A DNA stretch of 47,892 bases, taken from contig UQCY01000001.1 in assembly GCA_900539645.1 (NCBI GenBank), positions 1 through 47,892 of the forward strand, read 5' to 3'. The notes beneath the pieces are model-generated. The model saw only the letters and a program-made list of their open reading frames with translations. It was not told the DNA's origin and searched no databases. The translations under genes were made by a program, and so were the position numbers. The DNA is from an uncultured Clostridium sp. GTDB lineage: Bacteria; Bacillota; Clostridia; Peptostreptococcales; Peptostreptococcaceae. Below, in pieces: positions 46,195 to 47,892 of the stretch (position 1 is the first letter of the stretch; each line of letters starts with the position of its first letter).

Positions 46195-47892
46195 CTATAT
46201 TTCTCTAGTATATTTTCTTAACCATTCTGTTTCTTCTTCATTTAAGTATGGAGATATTTTTTCGAATACTAGTTTATGATAGTCATTTAAGTATTTTATA
46301 TCATCGCTATTCATAACTTCTGGAACTATACCATCTAAGTCAAATGGTATGTAAGTTATTGGTTCTAAGTACATGAACTGTCCGTATTCATTCTGTTCTC
46401 TCTTACATACTAGAAGTTCGTTTTCTAATCTTATACCGTGAGATCCTTCTATATATACACCTGGTTCATCTGTTAATATCATTCCTTCTTCTAATGGATG
46501 AGTATCTCCAGCTCTATATCTCCATCTGAAACTTGTTGGAGCTTCGTGTATATTTAATAAGTATCCTACACCATGTCCAGTACCGCATTTATAGTCAAGA
46601 CCTCTTTCCCATAAAGCTTTTCTAGCTAGTATATCTAAGTTCATACCAACGCATCCTTCTAAGAATACAGAGTTTGCAAGACGTAAGTTACACATAGCAA
46701 CTAGTGTAAAGTGTTCTTTTATAGTATCTGATACTTCACCAAGTACGAATGTTCTTGTTATATCTGTAGTTCCTTCCCAGAATCCAGCACCAGTATCTGT
46801 TAAATAAACACTGCCTTCTCTAAGTCTTACATCTGTTTCTGGTTTTGAGCAGTAGTGCATCATTGCAGCGTGATCTGCATAAGCTGATATTGGTTCGAAG
46901 CTTGGTCTTATGAAGTTACCCATTTCTTCTCTTAATTCATCTAATTTTTCAGATGCACTCATTTCAGTTATTTCCATAGTTTCTACGTTTTCTTTAACCC
47001 ATTTCATGAATTTAACGTGAGCTACAGAGTCTTTTATCTGAGCTATTCTCATGTTTTCTATTTCTTTAGGATTTTTTCTAGCTTTGAATAAAACTTCTGG
47101 GTTTCTTTCTTCAACTTTAGCTACACCTTCTGGTATGTTGCTGTATATAGCGTAGTTTAATCTAGCTGGGTCTATAAGTATAGTTTCTCCAGCTGGTATT
47201 TTTTTAGTATCTGCATAAACGTCGTTATAAGGGTGAACTGCTACACCTATTTCAGCGAATTCTGCTTTAAGTTCGTCGTTTAATTTAGTTTCATCTATAT
47301 ATAGATCTACTCCATCCATTTTAACTACCATATAAGATAATACTAGTGGGAAGAAGTCTATATCATCTCCACGCATATTAAGTGTCCAGCATATATCATC
47401 TATAGTAGCAACTGTGTGGTAAGTAGCTCCACATCCTCTCATATATTCACGAATTCTTTCTATTTTGCTAGCTGCACTTTCTCCAGCGAATTCTTCACCT
47501 AATTTGAATGCAGGTTTTTTAGAAAGCTCTGGTCTATCTGTCCATACTTCATCTATTAAATCTACTTCATATTTTATAGTAGCTTTGTTTGATTTTATTA
47601 TTTCTTCATAGCCCTGTCCATCTCCCATAGCTACTACTCTACCGTCAAATCCTAAGCAATTTCCTTCTACTAATGTAGATTTTAAGTATTCGTTTATTGT
47701 AGGTACTCCTGGTTCAGCCATTCTCATAAGTTCTACACCAGATCCTTCTAGCTGTTTAGCAGCCTGAGTGAAGTATCTTCCATCTGTCCATAATCTAGCT
47801 TCGTCAAGAGTTATAACTGCAGTACCTGCAGAACCTGTAAACCCTGTTATAAATTTTCTAGCTTTGAAATGTTCTCCTACGTATTCACGCTG
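46195..47892 (-). CDS. pepP: Xaa-Pro aminopeptidase (M24B), 5' end beyond the window
   Basis: 565 residues are visible; the frame runs open to the right edge, so roughly the first 25-30 residues are missing (family length about 595). It removes N-terminal residues before proline using two divalent metals; cytosolic. Two creatinase-like N-terminal domains (WTDGRYFTQAAKQLEGSG is typical) come before the pita-bread catalytic domain: metal ligands are in LTDTGAGFWEGTTDITRTF (two Asp), GTGHGVGYLLNIHE (His), ILTDEPGVYIEG (Glu) and GIRLENELLV (Glu). The long three-domain form is the eukaryotic-like APP1 type, common in Clostridia. The transcript ends at E9. Confidence 0.95.
   Translation of the reverse strand, partial: QREYVGEHFKARKFITGFTGSAGTAVITLDEARLWTDGRYFTQAAKQLEGSGVELMRMAEPGVPTINEYLKSTLVEGNCLGFDGRVVAMGDGQGYEEIIKSNKATIKYEVDLIDEVWTDRPELSKKPAFKLGEEFAGESAASKIERIREYMRGCGATYHTVATIDDICWTLNMRGDDIDFFPLVLSYMVVKMDGVDLYIDETKLNDELKAEFAEIGVAVHPYNDVYADTKKIPAGETILIDPARLNYAIYSNIPEGVAKVEERNPEVLFKARKNPKEIENMRIAQIKDSVAHVKFMKWVKENVETMEITEMSASEKLDELREEMGNFIRPSFEPISAYADHAAMMHYCSKPETDVRLREGSVYLTDTGAGFWEGTTDITRTFVLGEVSDTIKEHFTLVAMCNLRLANSVFLEGCVGMNLDILARKALWERGLDYKCGTGHGVGYLLNIHEAPTSFRWRYRAGDTHPLEEGMILTDEPGVYIEGSHGIRLENELLVCKREQNEYGQFMYLEPITYIPFDLDGIVPEVMNSDDIKYLNDYHKLVFEKISPYLNEEETEWLRKYTREI

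Noticed and set aside
46195..47727. pepP as a complete 510-aa gene starting at 47727
   Set aside because: The frame stays open to the window edge and the upstream codons encode the expected family sequence (FITGFTGSAGTAVITLDEARLWTD in part), so the gene is merely cut by the window.

Overview
The window looks like chromosome from a low-GC anaerobic Firmicute of the Clostridia, most likely Peptostreptococcaceae and related to Clostridioides difficile. The grounds are AT-rich DNA with strong AGGAGG-type ribosome sites, a pyruvate:ferredoxin oxidoreductase, a cell-wall protein pairing a GHL10 (DUF187) glycosidase-like domain with CWB2 anchors (Cwp19-like), a class B sortase, and a lone DNA adenine methyltransferase beside patatin, ptsH, ptsI and an amidase, an arrangement I remember around camA in C. 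difficile. No phage, integrase, CRISPR, rRNA, tRNA or recognisable transposase gene was seen.

Layout. 1-9,300: PFOR, a PduL phosphotransacylase, an FMN reductase-like protein with aroB, a GAF-SpoIIE phosphatase and an unknown gene. 9,300-16,050: hpt, a PAP2 phosphatase and a BaiN-like flavoprotein, then an HD hydrolase, a small unknown gene with a CobD/HisC-like aminotransferase, and many palindromic repeats. 15,728-20,653: an unrecognised operon of a SPOR-domain membrane protein, a large soluble protein and a very acidic small protein. 20,970-23,830: RNase P RNA, sortase B, and a split ThrE-type exporter. 23,890-30,480: a CsoR regulator coupled to an RseC-like gene with an in-frame TGA, several zinc-ribbon membrane proteins, an amidase, a small secreted protein and a lipoprotein. 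30,850-37,320: ptsH-ptsI, then amidase, CamA-like methyltransferase and patatin. 37,500-47,892: a secreted protein with an internal repeat, a HAD phosphatase, two LCP ligases, the Cwp19-like protein, an NlpC/P60 hydrolase with a phased operator array, and the 5'-truncated pepP.

The two strongest novel signals are: (1) the RseC-like gene, whose ribosome site, start and first 25 codons are intact but which has TGA where the first Cys of a CxxCxxC motif is expected, followed by a compact hairpin with a G-first loop. This makes it a selenoprotein candidate. (2) A family of about nine palindromic elements at gene 3' ends, with a conserved two-sided core (CGACAAT ... CCTGGAG) between arms whose sequence is private to each locus, and with compensatory base changes in the inner stem. 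A WalR-like operator array phased at 11 bp before the NlpC/P60 gene is a third.

Much of the window concerns the cell envelope: LCP ligases, three amidase/NlpC hydrolases, a GHL10 enzyme, sortase B, PAP2 and SPOR proteins. The rest is central metabolism (PFOR with PduL, PTS sugar uptake, purine salvage, shikimate pathway).
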